From Dyella caseinilytica (GTDB lineage Bacteria; Pseudomonadota; Gammaproteobacteria; Xanthomonadales; Rhodanobacteraceae): a stretch of 64,000 nt of DNA. The notes beneath the pieces are model-generated. The model did no database searches and was not told the origin of the DNA. It saw only the letters and a program-made list of their open reading frames with translations. The translations under genes and the position numbers were made by a program. The stretch lies in assembly GCF_016865235.1 (NCBI RefSeq), contig NZ_CP064030.1, positions 4,092,001 to 4,156,000 of the forward strand, in the 5' to 3' direction. This document shows positions 54,077 to 63,807 of the stretch, piece after piece; position 1 is the first letter of the stretch; the number at the start of each line of letters is the position of its first letter.

Positions 54077-54901
54077 ATGACCACTCCCGAACACTCCCCG
54101 CTCGGCAAGCACACTGCCTACGCCGATCGCTACGATCCCAGCCAGCTTTTCCCGATCCCACGCCAGGCCAAGCGCGATGAGATCGGCGTGCACGAGCCGC
54201 TGCCTTTCCATGGCGTGGATATCTGGAACGCCTACGAACTGTCCTGGCTGGATATGCGTGGCAAGCCGGTGGCGGCGGTGGCGGAGTTCCATGTGCCGGC
54301 GACGTCGCCGAACATCATCGAGTCGAAGTCGTTCAAGCTTTACCTCAACGGTTTCGCGCAGGAGCCGGTGGCCAACACGGCGGCGCTGAGTGCCTTGTTG
54401 CAGCAGGATCTGTCCCGCGCCGCCGGTGCTCCAGTGATGGTATTCATCCGTGAGCCAAGCGCGTCGAAACATCCCTTTGGCGATCTGGAAGGCGAGTCGA
54501 TCGACGCACTGCCGGTGACCATCGACGACTACGGTCCGCCCAAGGCCGATTACCTGCGCGCTGACGCAAACGGTGCTGTCGTCGAGGAAACCCTGGTCTC
54601 GGACTTGCTGCGTTCCAACTGCCCTGTCACGGGTCAGCCGGATTGGGGCAGCGTGCAGATCACCTATCGTGGCCCGGCACTCGACCGCGAGGGATTGCTG
54701 CGTTACCTGGTGTCGTTTCGCACACACAACGAGTTTCACGAGCAGTGCGTGGAGCGCATCTTCACCGACGTAATGAGCCGCTGCCAGCCGGAACGGCTCA
54801 ACGTATACGCGCGCTACACACGCCGTGGCGGACTGGACATCAACCCCTATCGCAGCACCGAACGGGGCCTGCCGAACAACCTGCGCGGTGCCAGACAGTA
54901 A
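54077..54901 (+). CDS. queF: NADPH-dependent 7-cyano-7-deazaguanine reductase
   Basis: 274 residues, the long (E. coli-like, bimodular) form of QueF. It makes preQ1 from preQ0 for queuosine in tRNA. The N-terminal module holds NIIESKSFKLYLNGF, and the C-terminal module the catalytic Cys in SNCPVTGQPDWGSVQITY and the FHEQCVERIF segment. Full length and intact. Confidence 0.96.
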   Translation: MTTPEHSPLGKHTAYADRYDPSQLFPIPRQAKRDEIGVHEPLPFHGVDIWNAYELSWLDMRGKPVAAVAEFHVPATSPNIIESKSFKLYLNGFAQEPVANTAALSALLQQDLSRAAGAPVMVFIREPSASKHPFGDLEGESIDALPVTIDDYGPPKADYLRADANGAVVEETLVSDLLRSNCPVTGQPDWGSVQITYRGPALDREGLLRYLVSFRTHNEFHEQCVERIFTDVMSRCQPERLNVYARYTRRGGLDINPYRSTERGLPNNLRGARQ

Positions 54902-55051
54902 GGCTACGCATCACTCGCCGCAGGTCAGGTCTCGGGTACACTCTGCCGCCTTGGTCATCGGCACTTCAGATCGAACGCGCTAGCCTTGGCAGCTGGTCCG
55001 AAGTCGTCCGTCTCCGGTTCTCTCGCACCTTATTATTTCGGAAGCCCGCCC

Positions 55052-55669
55052 ATGAAACTCTCCGCACGTTCCGCCGCCCTCTACAGCGTCACGTTTGCCG
55101 GCCTGCTGGCGCTCAGCGCCTGCGGCAAGAACGAGCAGCAGCCTGCCAACCAGCCCGCTTCTCCGAGCACGGCCCCGGCACCGGCTGCACCGAGCACCGC
55201 TTCCAAGCCGGCGGCGGCCAGCACCGCACCGGCGCCAGCCAGCACAGCCGCTGCGCCAGCTGCCGCTCCGGCAGCAGCCAGCACCGCTGCACCGGCGGCG
55301 GCCGCAGCGCCCGCCGCTGCCGACAACAGCTTCCAGGTGAGCACCATCACCGTTGGCGATACCGTCACCCCGGATCACAAGGTGAAGAAGGAAGTGACCA
55401 GCTTCTCGCCGAGCCAGAAGACCATCTATGTCAGCGTCGATACCAGCGGCAGCACCGCCGGCGCCACACTGAATGCGAAGTGGAGCTATCTGGAAGGCAG
55501 CGGCCAACTGGTGACCAGCACCAGCCAGTCGATCATCGCCGATGGCCCCGCCACCACCACGTTCCGTGTGCAGAACCCGAACCTGTGGCCGGAAGGCAAG
55601 TACAAGGTGGACATCTCGCTCGATGGCAAGCAGGTCGCCAGCAAGACCTTCGAAGTCAAGAAGAGCTGA
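55052..55669 (+). CDS. Ala/Pro-rich putative lipoprotein
   Basis: 205 residues. Signal peptide with lipobox LSAC (Cys24), then a long low-complexity Ala/Pro/Ser/Thr stretch (about 30-90), then a folded beta-rich domain of about 110 residues (VKKEVTSFSPSQKTIYVSVDT ... YKVDISLDGKQVASKTFEVKK). The linker probably spans the periplasm or peptidoglycan. Function unknown. A terminator follows. Confidence 0.75.
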   Translation: MKLSARSAALYSVTFAGLLALSACGKNEQQPANQPASPSTAPAPAAPSTASKPAAASTAPAPASTAAAPAAAPAAASTAAPAAAAAPAAADNSFQVSTITVGDTVTPDHKVKKEVTSFSPSQKTIYVSVDTSGSTAGATLNAKWSYLEGSGQLVTSTSQSIIADGPATTTFRVQNPNLWPEGKYKVDISLDGKQVASKTFEVKKS

Positions 55670-55692
55670 GCCTCGCCGACATGATGGTTACC

Positions 55693-55718
55693 GGGGCGCC
55701 CCGACAGGCGCCCCTTTT
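55693..55718 (+). terminator. Rho-independent terminator
   Basis: Stem GGGGCGCC / GGCGCCCC, loop CCGACA, four T. Confidence 0.85.
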
Positions 55719-55872
55719 CATGTTGGGCATGTCACTGTCACGCAAGCCGTGGCCGACGTGTCCACGATCGATCGGCGCACATGACATATCGCCGCGCAAG
55801 GCGTCGCAAATTATTGCCTGCCATGTCTGATGTGGCACCATCGTAGTGCTGGGGACCAAAGAGAGTAGTAGC

Positions 55873-58476
55873 GTGGAGCAACAAGGCGGGGCCGAAGTCC
55901 TTAGCCAGGAAGATGCCTTGAGCCGGCAGGGCCCGGTCTGGTTGCGTCGATTCGGCGGTCCAGCGTTGTCAGTGCTGATGCTGTGCCTGGCGTTGTGGGC
56001 GCTGTATCGTTTGGCGGGTGAAGTGAGCTATCACCAGGTCGGCGAGTACATGCACCGCCTGCGCCGTGGCCGCATCGGCCAGGCCATCGTGCTTACCGCG
56101 CTCGGCTATGCGGTGATGCCGCTCTACGATCTGTTCGCGCTCAGCGCCATCGGCCGCAAGCTGCCGCGCCCGCGTGTGGCGCTGATCTCATTCATCAGCT
56201 ACGCCTTCAGCAACACGCTGGGCATGGCGATGCTGGTGTCCGGTTCGATCCGTTACCGCTTCTACATCCAGGCCGGCCTGTCGACGATGGATGTCGCCAA
56301 GGTGGTGCTGTTCTGCACGATCAGCTTCTGGCTGGGGCTGTTTGCGATCACCGGCGTCACACTGTTGCTGGTGCCGCTGCCGCCCGGTTTGCCGCTGGCC
56401 TCCGCGCGCCTGCTGCTTGGTGCGTCGTTGACTGCGATTCCCTTGCTGTGGCTGCTCGGCGGCGCCTTGCTGCGCAAACCGGTACGCGTGTGGCGCTGGG
56501 ATCTGCGCTTGCCGCCGATCTCGATCGGTCTGCGCCAGATCTTCGTCGGCGCACTGGACTGGGGCTTGGCCGCTGTCGTGCTGTATGCGCTGATGCCCGA
56601 CGCGATGGATCTGCACTTCGGTTCGTTCCTGGCGATTTTTGCACTGGCGCAGATCGCTGGCTTGATCAGCCACGTGCCGGGCGGACTGGGTGTGTTCGAA
56701 GCTGTGATGCTGGCTGGCTTCGGCGCTACCGGCAATCAGGCGCATTCGGCGCCGATTCTTGGCGCCCTGGCAGCGTATCGCGGCGTGTATTACCTGCTGC
56801 CACTGTGTGCAGCCACCGTTGCCGTGGTGATTCGCGAGGCGCGAGGCTTGCGCCAGACAGCGCTACTTACGCCCTGGTTCAACGGCATCCTGCCGCCATT
56901 CTTTGCCGGGCTTACCCTCGTGTCTGGCGCCATCCTGTTGTTCTCCGGCGCCACCGCAGTACTGCCGGGACGCCTGGAATTGCTCAGCGATCTGCTGCCG
57001 CTGTCGGTGATGGAAGCCTCGCACTTCCTCAGCAGCGTGATCGGCATGTCGTTGCTGATTCTTGCGCGCGGCCTGCAACGCCGACTCGACGCGGCGTACT
57101 GGCTCACACTGGTGCTGTTGATTGCCGGTGCCGTGGCTTCGCTGCTCAAAGGCATCGACTACGAAGAAGCTGGCCTGCTGGTTCTGCTCGCCGTCGCACT
57201 GGCGCCGGCACATCGCCTGTTCTATCGACGTGCGTCGCTATTCGAAGTGACGTTCTCATTCGGCTGGCTGCTGGCATGCGCGACGGTGCTCGGCTGCACG
57301 GTGTGGCTGGTGTTCTTCAGCTACCAGCATGTGGAATACAGCAGCGACCTGTGGTGGCAGTTCAGTTTCTATCACGGCAACGCGCCACGTGCGCTGCGTG
57401 CCCTGGTCGGCGCCACCGGCGTCGCCTTGCTGTTCGCGCTGATCACGCTGATTCGCTCTGCACGTCCACGCCCCACTTTGCCGGATGACTCGGAACTGGC
57501 GCGTGCACTGCCACTGATCAAGCAGTTCCATTCCGCCCAGGCGCATCTTGCGTTGATGGGCGACAAGAGCCTGCTGTTCGATCCGAATGACAAGGCCTTC
57601 ATCATGTACGGCATCGAAGGCCGCAGCTGGGTGGCGATGGGCGACCCGATCGGCAGCGATGACCGTGCACGGCAGGAACTGGTATGGACATTCCGTGAGC
57701 ACTGCGAGCGCGGTGGCGGCTGGCCTGTGTTCTACCAAGTCGCGCCCGCGGATCTCGACCTGTATCTCGAAGTCGGCATGAGCCTGCTGAAGATCGGCGA
57801 GGAAGCACGCGTCAAGCTGGACCAGTTCAATCTGGACGGCAAATCGAAGAAAACCCTGCGCGGCACGATCAACAAACTCAGCCGCGAAGGTTTGCGCCTG
57901 GAGATCGTTCCTGCCGAAGAAGTACCCGCACTGTTACCGAAACTGAAGCCGGTATCCGACGCATGGCTGCGCGACAAGCGCGTACGCGAGAAAGGTTTCT
58001 CGCTAGGCGCATTCGATGACATCTATCTGTCGCGCACTCCGATGGCGGTGGTGTGGCAGGACGAAAAACCGATCGCCTTCGCCAACATGTTCCTCTGCGA
58101 CAGCATGGAAGAAGCCTCGGTGGACCTGATGCGCCAGTTGCCGGATGGCCCGACAGGCCTGATGGACTACCTGTTCGTGGAACTCATGCAATGGGCCAAG
58201 ATCGAGGGCTATCACTGGTTCAATCTGGGGATGGCCCCGCTGTCAGGCTTGCAGAGCCGGCGCCAGGCGCCGCTATGGAACCGGTTCGGCGCACTCATCT
58301 TTGGTCGCGGCGAGCGCTTCTATAATTTCCAAGGTCTGCACCGCTACAAGGACAAGTTCGACCCCGAATGGGAGCCGCGCTACATGGCGGTGCCAGGCGG
58401 CATCGCATTGCCTGTGGTGCTCACCAATGTCGCCAGCCTGATTTCGGGCGGCCTTACCGGAGTCGTGCGTCGATGA
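55873..58476 (+). CDS. mprF: Phosphatidylglycerol lysyltransferase/flippase MprF
   Basis: 867 residues from the GTG at 55873, which has GAGAG upstream; a GTG at 55846 would give 876. The N-terminal half is a multi-helix flippase domain (about 14 membrane segments, including SYAFSNTLGMAMLVSGSIRYR and the GGLGVFEAVMLAGFG motif). The C-terminal half is the cytoplasmic DUF2156 GNAT-like synthase (KKTLRGTINKLSREGLRLEI; FARLRR-equivalent FGRGERFYNFQGLHRYKDKFDPEW). It transfers Lys or Ala from tRNA to phosphatidylglycerol, reducing the net negative charge of the membrane and protecting against cationic peptides. Confidence 0.94.
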   Translation: MEQQGGAEVLSQEDALSRQGPVWLRRFGGPALSVLMLCLALWALYRLAGEVSYHQVGEYMHRLRRGRIGQAIVLTALGYAVMPLYDLFALSAIGRKLPRPRVALISFISYAFSNTLGMAMLVSGSIRYRFYIQAGLSTMDVAKVVLFCTISFWLGLFAITGVTLLLVPLPPGLPLASARLLLGASLTAIPLLWLLGGALLRKPVRVWRWDLRLPPISIGLRQIFVGALDWGLAAVVLYALMPDAMDLHFGSFLAIFALAQIAGLISHVPGGLGVFEAVMLAGFGATGNQAHSAPILGALAAYRGVYYLLPLCAATVAVVIREARGLRQTALLTPWFNGILPPFFAGLTLVSGAILLFSGATAVLPGRLELLSDLLPLSVMEASHFLSSVIGMSLLILARGLQRRLDAAYWLTLVLLIAGAVASLLKGIDYEEAGLLVLLAVALAPAHRLFYRRASLFEVTFSFGWLLACATVLGCTVWLVFFSYQHVEYSSDLWWQFSFYHGNAPRALRALVGATGVALLFALITLIRSARPRPTLPDDSELARALPLIKQFHSAQAHLALMGDKSLLFDPNDKAFIMYGIEGRSWVAMGDPIGSDDRARQELVWTFREHCERGGGWPVFYQVAPADLDLYLEVGMSLLKIGEEARVKLDQFNLDGKSKKTLRGTINKLSREGLRLEIVPAEEVPALLPKLKPVSDAWLRDKRVREKGFSLGAFDDIYLSRTPMAVVWQDEKPIAFANMFLCDSMEEASVDLMRQLPDGPTGLMDYLFVELMQWAKIEGYHWFNLGMAPLSGLQSRRQAPLWNRFGALIFGRGERFYNFQGLHRYKDKFDPEWEPRYMAVPGGIALPVVLTNVASLISGGLTGVVRR

Positions 58477-59288
58477 AGTTCCGCACCATCGCGATAGTCG
58501 TATGTCTGGCAGTCATTGCCGCCTTGATCATCTGGAAGCCCTTTCCGCGCCCCAGCATGGATGATGCGACGGTCAAACTGGCGCCCACCGTGCCGCCGCC
58601 TGCCGGGCATGACGATGTGCTGGTCGTGTTCTTCTCCGGCGACGGTGGCTGGCGCGACCTCGACCAGCAACTGGGCAAGCGGCTGGTCGCACGTGGCCTA
58701 CCGGTGCTCGGCGTAAGCTGCCTGGACTATTACTGGCGCAATCGTTCGCCGGAACAATCCGCGCAGGAACTGGATGCGCTGATCACCCGATACACCACGC
58801 AATGGCACAAGCAAAAAGTGTGGCTGATCGGCTTCTCGTTCGGCGCTGACGTGCTACCGACCATCGTGGAGAAGCTCAGCCCTGCCAACCGTGCACGCCT
58901 TGTGCAGATGGTGCTGCTCTCGCCCAGCCAGGACGTGAACTTTGAAGTGGAAATGGAAGGCTACATCGCGATGCGTGAGAACTGGCTCAAGACGCATATC
59001 AAGGAAGTGATGCAGTCGATCAACCCGGTGCCGCACTATCCGGCGCTTCCACCCATTACTGCACTGCAAAACCAGCCCCCGATCATCTGTTACTACGGTC
59101 ACGACGACAGTGACGACACGGTCTGCGACGATCCAAAGCTACCGACGTGGGTGAAAGTCTACGAAATGCCCGGCGATCATCACTTCGACTACAACTACGA
59201 TGGTCTGGCCACACGCATGATCGGCGATCTGCCGATCGATACTTCGCCGACTGAAACCGCACCGTCACCACCCGCGACAGCACAGTGA
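58473..59288 (+). CDS. VirJ/AcvB domain protein, probable aminoacyl-PG hydrolase
   Basis: 271 residues, overlapping mprF by four bases (ATGA). A signal anchor (IAIVVCLAVIAALIIW) places it in the periplasm. VirJ domain: VFFSGDGGWRDLDQQLGKRL, nucleophile GFSFGADVLP, HDDSDDTVCDD, and His in PGDHHFDYNYDGL. In Agrobacterium, AcvB hydrolyses lysyl-phosphatidylglycerol and is encoded with the MprF homologue LpiA, so the overlap here supports the same function: tuning of lipid made by MprF. Intact length for the single-domain VirJ form. Confidence 0.92.
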   Translation: MKFRTIAIVVCLAVIAALIIWKPFPRPSMDDATVKLAPTVPPPAGHDDVLVVFFSGDGGWRDLDQQLGKRLVARGLPVLGVSCLDYYWRNRSPEQSAQELDALITRYTTQWHKQKVWLIGFSFGADVLPTIVEKLSPANRARLVQMVLLSPSQDVNFEVEMEGYIAMRENWLKTHIKEVMQSINPVPHYPALPPITALQNQPPIICYYGHDDSDDTVCDDPKLPTWVKVYEMPGDHHFDYNYDGLATRMIGDLPIDTSPTETAPSPPATAQ

Positions 59289-59507
59289 CGTTTCGCCGCA
59301 CGATCTGGTAATAAAAGCCCAATGCTGCCATCACGCTTTGGCCGTTGAGCGCGCCAAGGCGTGCTCGCGCGCGTCTTCATCTAAGTGAACGCTGCGAACC
59401 TCCTTACACAAAGTTGGCACGAATGATTTACGCCACGAGTGATTGAATCGATCACCGTACTCAGCGCATTTGCTCAGTGCACCCCTTAGAGTTGAAGAGG
59501 TAATGTC

Positions 59508-59729
59508 ATGAACGAAGGCATGATCAGGAACCAGTGGAAGGAACTCACCCCCAACATCAAACAGCATTGGGGGAAACTCACCGATGACGACCTGAAGGTC
59601 AACGCAGGCAGCACCGACTACCTGATCGACAAGGTCGAAAAACGTTATGGCATCAGCCACTCCGAGGCTGAAAAACAGGTACGCGAATTCGAAACTCAGA
59701 TCAGCAAACACGCTAAGACACAACACTAA
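59508..59729 (+). CDS. CsbD family protein (1)
   Basis: 73 residues, GAAGAGG ribosome site. NQWKELTPNIKQHWGKLTDDDL is the CsbD hallmark, followed by DKVEKRYGISHSEAEKQVREFE. Small soluble stress-associated protein; the gene context (a second CsbD and a DUF1328 gene) supports a stress cluster. Confidence 0.92.
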   Translation: MNEGMIRNQWKELTPNIKQHWGKLTDDDLKVNAGSTDYLIDKVEKRYGISHSEAEKQVREFETQISKHAKTQH

Positions 59730-60146
59730 GCCTTGATTGCGGCCCGCACCAGCAAACGCACCTCGCCGTGGAGCGCGACGCTGGTGCGGGGTCACGCGTT
59801 TGGCCAACCTGCCTGGCGCACCCGATCGCGCCGGGCATGCGTGCAGAGCACGTTCTTTCCGCCGCACACCATGCGCATGTGCCGACAGATGGGTGCAACA
59901 CCCGTCGAATATCGCTCAGCCCGGTGATTTGCTCGAATTCAGTCCCGGTGAATCTTCGCAGGACGATGACCCGTACATTTGAACCTGATCTACACATGAC
60001 ACCAACAAGCAATGCATCGAGCGTTCATGTGGCTTAACCATTCTGTCGCACGCGAACAGATCGTTTACATACTCGCTGTTCGAATCGGACACGTCGGGCA
60101 TCACACATCCGGCGCTACGTCCATCGACATATGCGAGGTATTTATC
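59730..60146. other. Intergenic region between two CsbD genes, with a long hairpin
   Basis: 417 bases. It holds an 11-bp perfect stem CCCGCACCAGC (59743-59753) / GCTGGTGCGGG (59780-59790) with a 26-base loop just behind the first CsbD gene, probably its transcript end. The remainder should carry the second gene's promoter; frames in it lack coding character. Confidence 0.55.
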
Positions 60147-60380
60147 ATGAATAACGACACGATCAGCGGCCAATGGAAGCAGCTCGGCGGTCAGATCAAA
60201 AAGCAATGGGGCAAGCTGACTGACAACGACATGAAAGTGATCGAAGGCAATGCTGAAATGCTGGCAGGCCGTCTGCAGGAACGTTACGGTATCGCACGCG
60301 ATGAAGCCGAACGGCAAGTCCGCGACTTCGAGCGGGAACTCAGCTTGAGCCGACAGGACACCGATCCCAAGCCTCACTGA
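60147..60380 (+). CDS. CsbD family protein (2)
   Basis: 77 residues from ATG 60147 (GAGG upstream); a longer frame to 60012 has no coding features. GQWKQLGGQIKKQWGKLTDNDMKVIEG is the family motif, with ERYGIARDEAERQVRDFER at the end as in copy 1. Paralogue of the gene at 59508. Confidence 0.93.
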   Translation: MNNDTISGQWKQLGGQIKKQWGKLTDNDMKVIEGNAEMLAGRLQERYGIARDEAERQVRDFERELSLSRQDTDPKPH

Positions 60381-60452
60381 TGCGTGACGGGCCACCATCG
60401 CGTGGCCCACCTCCATCCAGTCACGCTTGCCATCCACGAACAGGAGATCGCC

Positions 60453-60626
60453 ATGCTTTATTGGGCCGCTGTGTTCTTCATCATAGCCATCATCGCTGCC
60501 GTATTCGGCTTCGGTGGCATCGCCGCCGGCGCGGCGAGCATCGCCAAGATTCTCTTTATTGTGTTTATCGTGCTGTTCGTATTGTCGCTGGTATTTGGCG
60601 GCATACGCCGAGGGCCGCGTCTCTGA
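60453..60626 (+). CDS. DUF1328 family small membrane protein
   Basis: 57 residues, CAGGAG ribosome site. Two hydrophobic helices with the family pattern MLYWAAVFFIIAIIAAVFGFGGIAAGAASIAKILF, ending FGGIRRGPRL. Found in many proteobacteria beside CsbD genes and usually stress-induced. Confidence 0.93.
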   Translation: MLYWAAVFFIIAIIAAVFGFGGIAAGAASIAKILFIVFIVLFVLSLVFGGIRRGPRL

Positions 60627-60756
60627 CGCGAACCTGGATCAGGCATTTCGCCGTGGCCCGCTTGCGGGTCGCGGCATTCTCTTTGTCCATGGGATGCCCG
60701 ACACATGATCACTGGCAGTTGTCATCGAGCGATCAACATCGATGCACTGCTGCGCA

Positions 60757-61629
60757 TCAAACCTGAGCACTGCGGAACACCGCAATTCGGTCTGCTGATT
60801 GCCACGCGCCAACCGGTGTCAGCCACGACTCACCCGCCACGACCTGCGTGCAAGGGCCCAGTGTGCATACTCGAATGATGCGGGTTGCTGCCTCTCGTGC
60901 AAGCCGATTCAGCACGTCTCGCAACATCGCACCAGTAAAAGGCGTATAGAGGTAGAACACCGTACCGCGGGAAAGGTCCGCGTCGCGTGCATCCTGCTGA
61001 ATGAAGCTGGCGTTGGCGAGCTTCAAATCGCTTGCGCACTGTTGCGCACTCGCCACGTAAGCCGCCTCCCACTCGATACCGATGCATTGCGCTTTGGCGC
61101 AGATCGCGGCGAGCAGCGGCACATGTCCAAGTCCTGCACCAAGATCGATCAGCACATCGTCATGATCAAGTGACAGGCGCTGGATCAGATCGAAGATGTG
61201 GCGGGCCGGGGTTGGCTGGTAGAACACCATGTCTTGCGCCAGCGGCGCAATGTCGTCACCGGGCTCGCGCCATGAGGCGATACCGCTCAGCAAGGCATCC
61301 AGGTAATCATAGCGATCTCCGCCGACGTGCCGCCCTGACATGTCATCAAACAGAGGATCAGGTACCCATGTCAGCAATCGCTCCACGCCACGGCCTTGCT
61401 GGATGTCCTCGCGTATCTGTCGATAGATCTGACTGTTGACCGCTTCCAGGCCATCCCGCAGCGTTCTGGCACGAAGAAGAAGACTGGCATTCTCGGGCTG
61501 GCCCAATACATCGAGTAACGCCTCTTCCAGCTCGTCGATCACCTCGACACGGCGCCCCAGCTGAGCCGGGTCATACAAGGAGCGGTCATTCCCCCATGTT
61601 TCAACGATAGCCTGCAAAGTTTGCGTCAT
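60757..61629 (-). CDS. SAM-dependent methyltransferase-like protein
   Basis: 290 residues from ATG 61629 (MTQTLQAIVETW); the frame extends upstream to 61737 but that part lacks family character. N-terminal helical region (1-120), then a Rossmann methyltransferase core: motif I VLIDLGAGLGHVPLLAAICA, GIEWEAAYV as motif II and GTVFYLYTPF as motif IV. Substrate unknown; the DxGxGxGH core resembles DOT1-like or histone-type methylase folds annotated in xanthomonads. Confidence 0.82.
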   Translation of the reverse strand: MTQTLQAIVETWGNDRSLYDPAQLGRRVEVIDELEEALLDVLGQPENASLLLRARTLRDGLEAVNSQIYRQIREDIQQGRGVERLLTWVPDPLFDDMSGRHVGGDRYDYLDALLSGIASWREPGDDIAPLAQDMVFYQPTPARHIFDLIQRLSLDHDDVLIDLGAGLGHVPLLAAICAKAQCIGIEWEAAYVASAQQCASDLKLANASFIQQDARDADLSRGTVFYLYTPFTGAMLRDVLNRLAREAATRIIRVCTLGPCTQVVAGESWLTPVGAWQSADRIAVFRSAQV

Positions 61630-61735
61630 TCGTTCCAAACGTCCTGTCTTGCTCCGATAACCAGGCATTATCATCGCGCGGAACGGCGCCGCCGTCGAAA
61701 CCTCCGGCGTCTTGTGTCCCCAGCGCGAGGTATCC

Positions 61736-62197
61736 ATGCATCACCCGATCCTGGTCAGGCCGGTTGTCAGAGCGGACTTCGCCACATGGCTGCCGCTATG
61801 GGAAGGCTACAACGCCTTCTACGGCAGGCACGGTGACACTGCCCTGCCCGATAACATTATCCGCACGACCTGGTCGCGCTTTTTCGATGCCTACGAACCC
61901 GTGCATGCGTTGATCGCCGAAAGCGGCGGCACCGCGCTGGGTATCGCGCACTACCTTTTCCATCGCAGCACGATCCAGATCGAACCGGCGTGCTATTTGC
62001 AGGATCTGTTTACCAACGAAGCAGCCCGGGGCATAGGCGTGGGACGTGCGCTGATCGAAGCGGTTTACGAGCGCGCGGCAGCAGGCGGCTGCACTCGCGT
62101 GTATTGGCATACGCATGAAACCAATGCCGCGGCGATGATGCTGTACGACAACGTGGCCGACAAATCGGGATTCGTGGTTTACCGCAAATCGCTCTGA
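61736..62197 (+). CDS. GNAT family N-acetyltransferase
   Basis: 153 residues, GCGAGG ribosome site. VRPVVRADFATWLPLWEGYNAFYGR is typical of one GNAT subfamily; acetyl-CoA motif is ARGIGVGRALIEAVYERAAAGGC. Divergent from the methyltransferase gene. Confidence 0.92.
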   Translation: MHHPILVRPVVRADFATWLPLWEGYNAFYGRHGDTALPDNIIRTTWSRFFDAYEPVHALIAESGGTALGIAHYLFHRSTIQIEPACYLQDLFTNEAARGIGVGRALIEAVYERAAAGGCTRVYWHTHETNAAAMMLYDNVADKSGFVVYRKSL

Positions 62198-62211
62198 TCC
62201 GTGCTGCCATC

Positions 62212-63096
62212 TCACGCAACAGCAACGCGGCGCAGCCATTCGGCCAGCTGTGCCAGCACCTGGTGGCGCCCTGTTTCGGTTTCGTTGAAAAGCTCGTGGA
62301 ACAGCGTATCGAAGAATCGACTGGTCAGCTGTTTGGTGGCCCAAGCCCCATCGGCAAAGTCGCGGCTGCCGGAAGGATCGACCAGCCGATCGCTACCGGC
62401 AACCAGCAACAAGGTCGGCACCTTCAGACGCCATGCATCGGCGACACTCGATACGCCTGCGCGAAAGATGAAGTCCGCCACGCGCGGCGTGATAGCGCCG
62501 CTGCATAGCGGATCGTTGCGGTAATCCTCGATGACCTTGGGGTCGTGAGACAGGCCATCCAGGGGCAAGCCATTGCGCAGCGGTAGATTCGGCAGCACGC
62601 GTGCCAGTCCTGCGGCAAGACGACGCAGCCACACGGCTTCAAACGTTCGCAGCGCGGGCGAAGAAAGCACCAGCGCAGGCGGCTCCACCCGGCCGTCCAA
62701 CACGGTACGCAAGGCCACCAGACCGCCCATGCTGTGGCCCAGCAGTAAGGGCAGCTTGCCGAAGTTGGAAGCGTAATCCCGGTAGACCACCGCCAGATCC
62801 CGCAACAGATCGTCGCCATGGCGGATCGCCGCCCGCTGACCAGGGGTACGACCGTGGCCGCGCTGGTCGTAGCTGCGCACCGCATAACCGCGCGCCAGAA
62901 ACCACTGCGCCAACGGTTCGTAGCGTCCACTGTGCTCACCCAACCCGTGCACGATCAGTACGGCATCGCGCGCCGCAGGATTCGGCCAGTCGCGCAGATA
63001 AAGGGACTGTCCATCCGGCATGGCCAGCCACCTTGTGCCCGCCTGCTCCGCGGCATCACCGCGCGGCACGGCATGCGTTCGCACCTGTCGCTCCAT
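62212..63096 (-). CDS. Alpha/beta hydrolase, monoacylglycerol lipase/lysophospholipase type
   Basis: 294 residues. LIVHGLGEHSGRYEPLAQWFLARGYAVRSYDQRGHG is the lysophospholipase (Hydrolase_4) signature; nucleophile GHSMGGLVALR (Ser about 120), the Asp in VAGSDRLVDPSGS and the His in FHELFNET complete the triad. GGGGAG precedes the ATG. Convergent with the GNAT gene. Confidence 0.92.
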   Translation of the reverse strand: MERQVRTHAVPRGDAAEQAGTRWLAMPDGQSLYLRDWPNPAARDAVLIVHGLGEHSGRYEPLAQWFLARGYAVRSYDQRGHGRTPGQRAAIRHGDDLLRDLAVVYRDYASNFGKLPLLLGHSMGGLVALRTVLDGRVEPPALVLSSPALRTFEAVWLRRLAAGLARVLPNLPLRNGLPLDGLSHDPKVIEDYRNDPLCSGAITPRVADFIFRAGVSSVADAWRLKVPTLLLVAGSDRLVDPSGSRDFADGAWATKQLTSRFFDTLFHELFNETETGRHQVLAQLAEWLRRVAVA

Positions 63097-63807
63097 AAGC
63101 TCCCCCGTAGCTAAGCCTGCTTACCTTACCGCTGCATGCATGCGCCGGGAAGCTGGCTGAACGACGAAGCAGACCGGCTTGGCTGGAAGCGCCGACAGAT
63201 GCCGGAATAACGTGAGATTGCCCGGCCACCCGCCTTCCGCCGTATCACTTCCATGCAGGCGTTCGATCATCAGCCCGGCAGAGGATATTCAACTCATGAC
63301 TTTGTGCATTCGGCACAAATGGCGGAGTTCTGGTTAGCCGCTCTATAAACAATTAAGAAAACTTTCCCAAGCCTGACAATAATTTCGATTTTGATAATTT
63401 TTACCAATTAAAACAGTCCGGTTTATTTTCAGCCTTCTTGTGCGAATTCCTTAATCATCTGTAAATAAAATGTCTAGGCAGCCATTTTTAGCCTTTTTCA
63501 ACGCTTCGTGAAGACGAATTTCACATATTGAACACATGCTCCAGACGCTCTACGTTCACAATAAATACCGCGTTAAAAGTCATTATCTCTCGGGCTCTGG
63601 GGCTGCACGTTCGGAGAACCCAAAAGGCGCATCTTTGTATTCACGAAAAACAAGTCAAACGACACGAAGTGCGGAGGGATTCGTAGGACCTTGGTAAAGG
63701 CTTACCAAGTTGCTGGTGTTTAACAGGCCGCATCGGCTGCATGAAGCTGGCGGCGTTTGATCCCCCCCGGACAAGCGTCGATATCACATATAAAGAGGAG
63801 ACACCTC
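63097..63807. other. Long AT-rich leader/promoter region of an outer-membrane gene
   Basis: 711 bases with no supported gene. 63330-63500 is very AT-rich compared with surroundings. A perfect 8-bp hairpin CTTGGTAA / TTACCAAG with loop AGGC lies at 63690-63709 in the likely 5' leader. AGAGGAG at about 63794-63800 is the ribosome site of the gene that follows. Confidence 0.5.
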
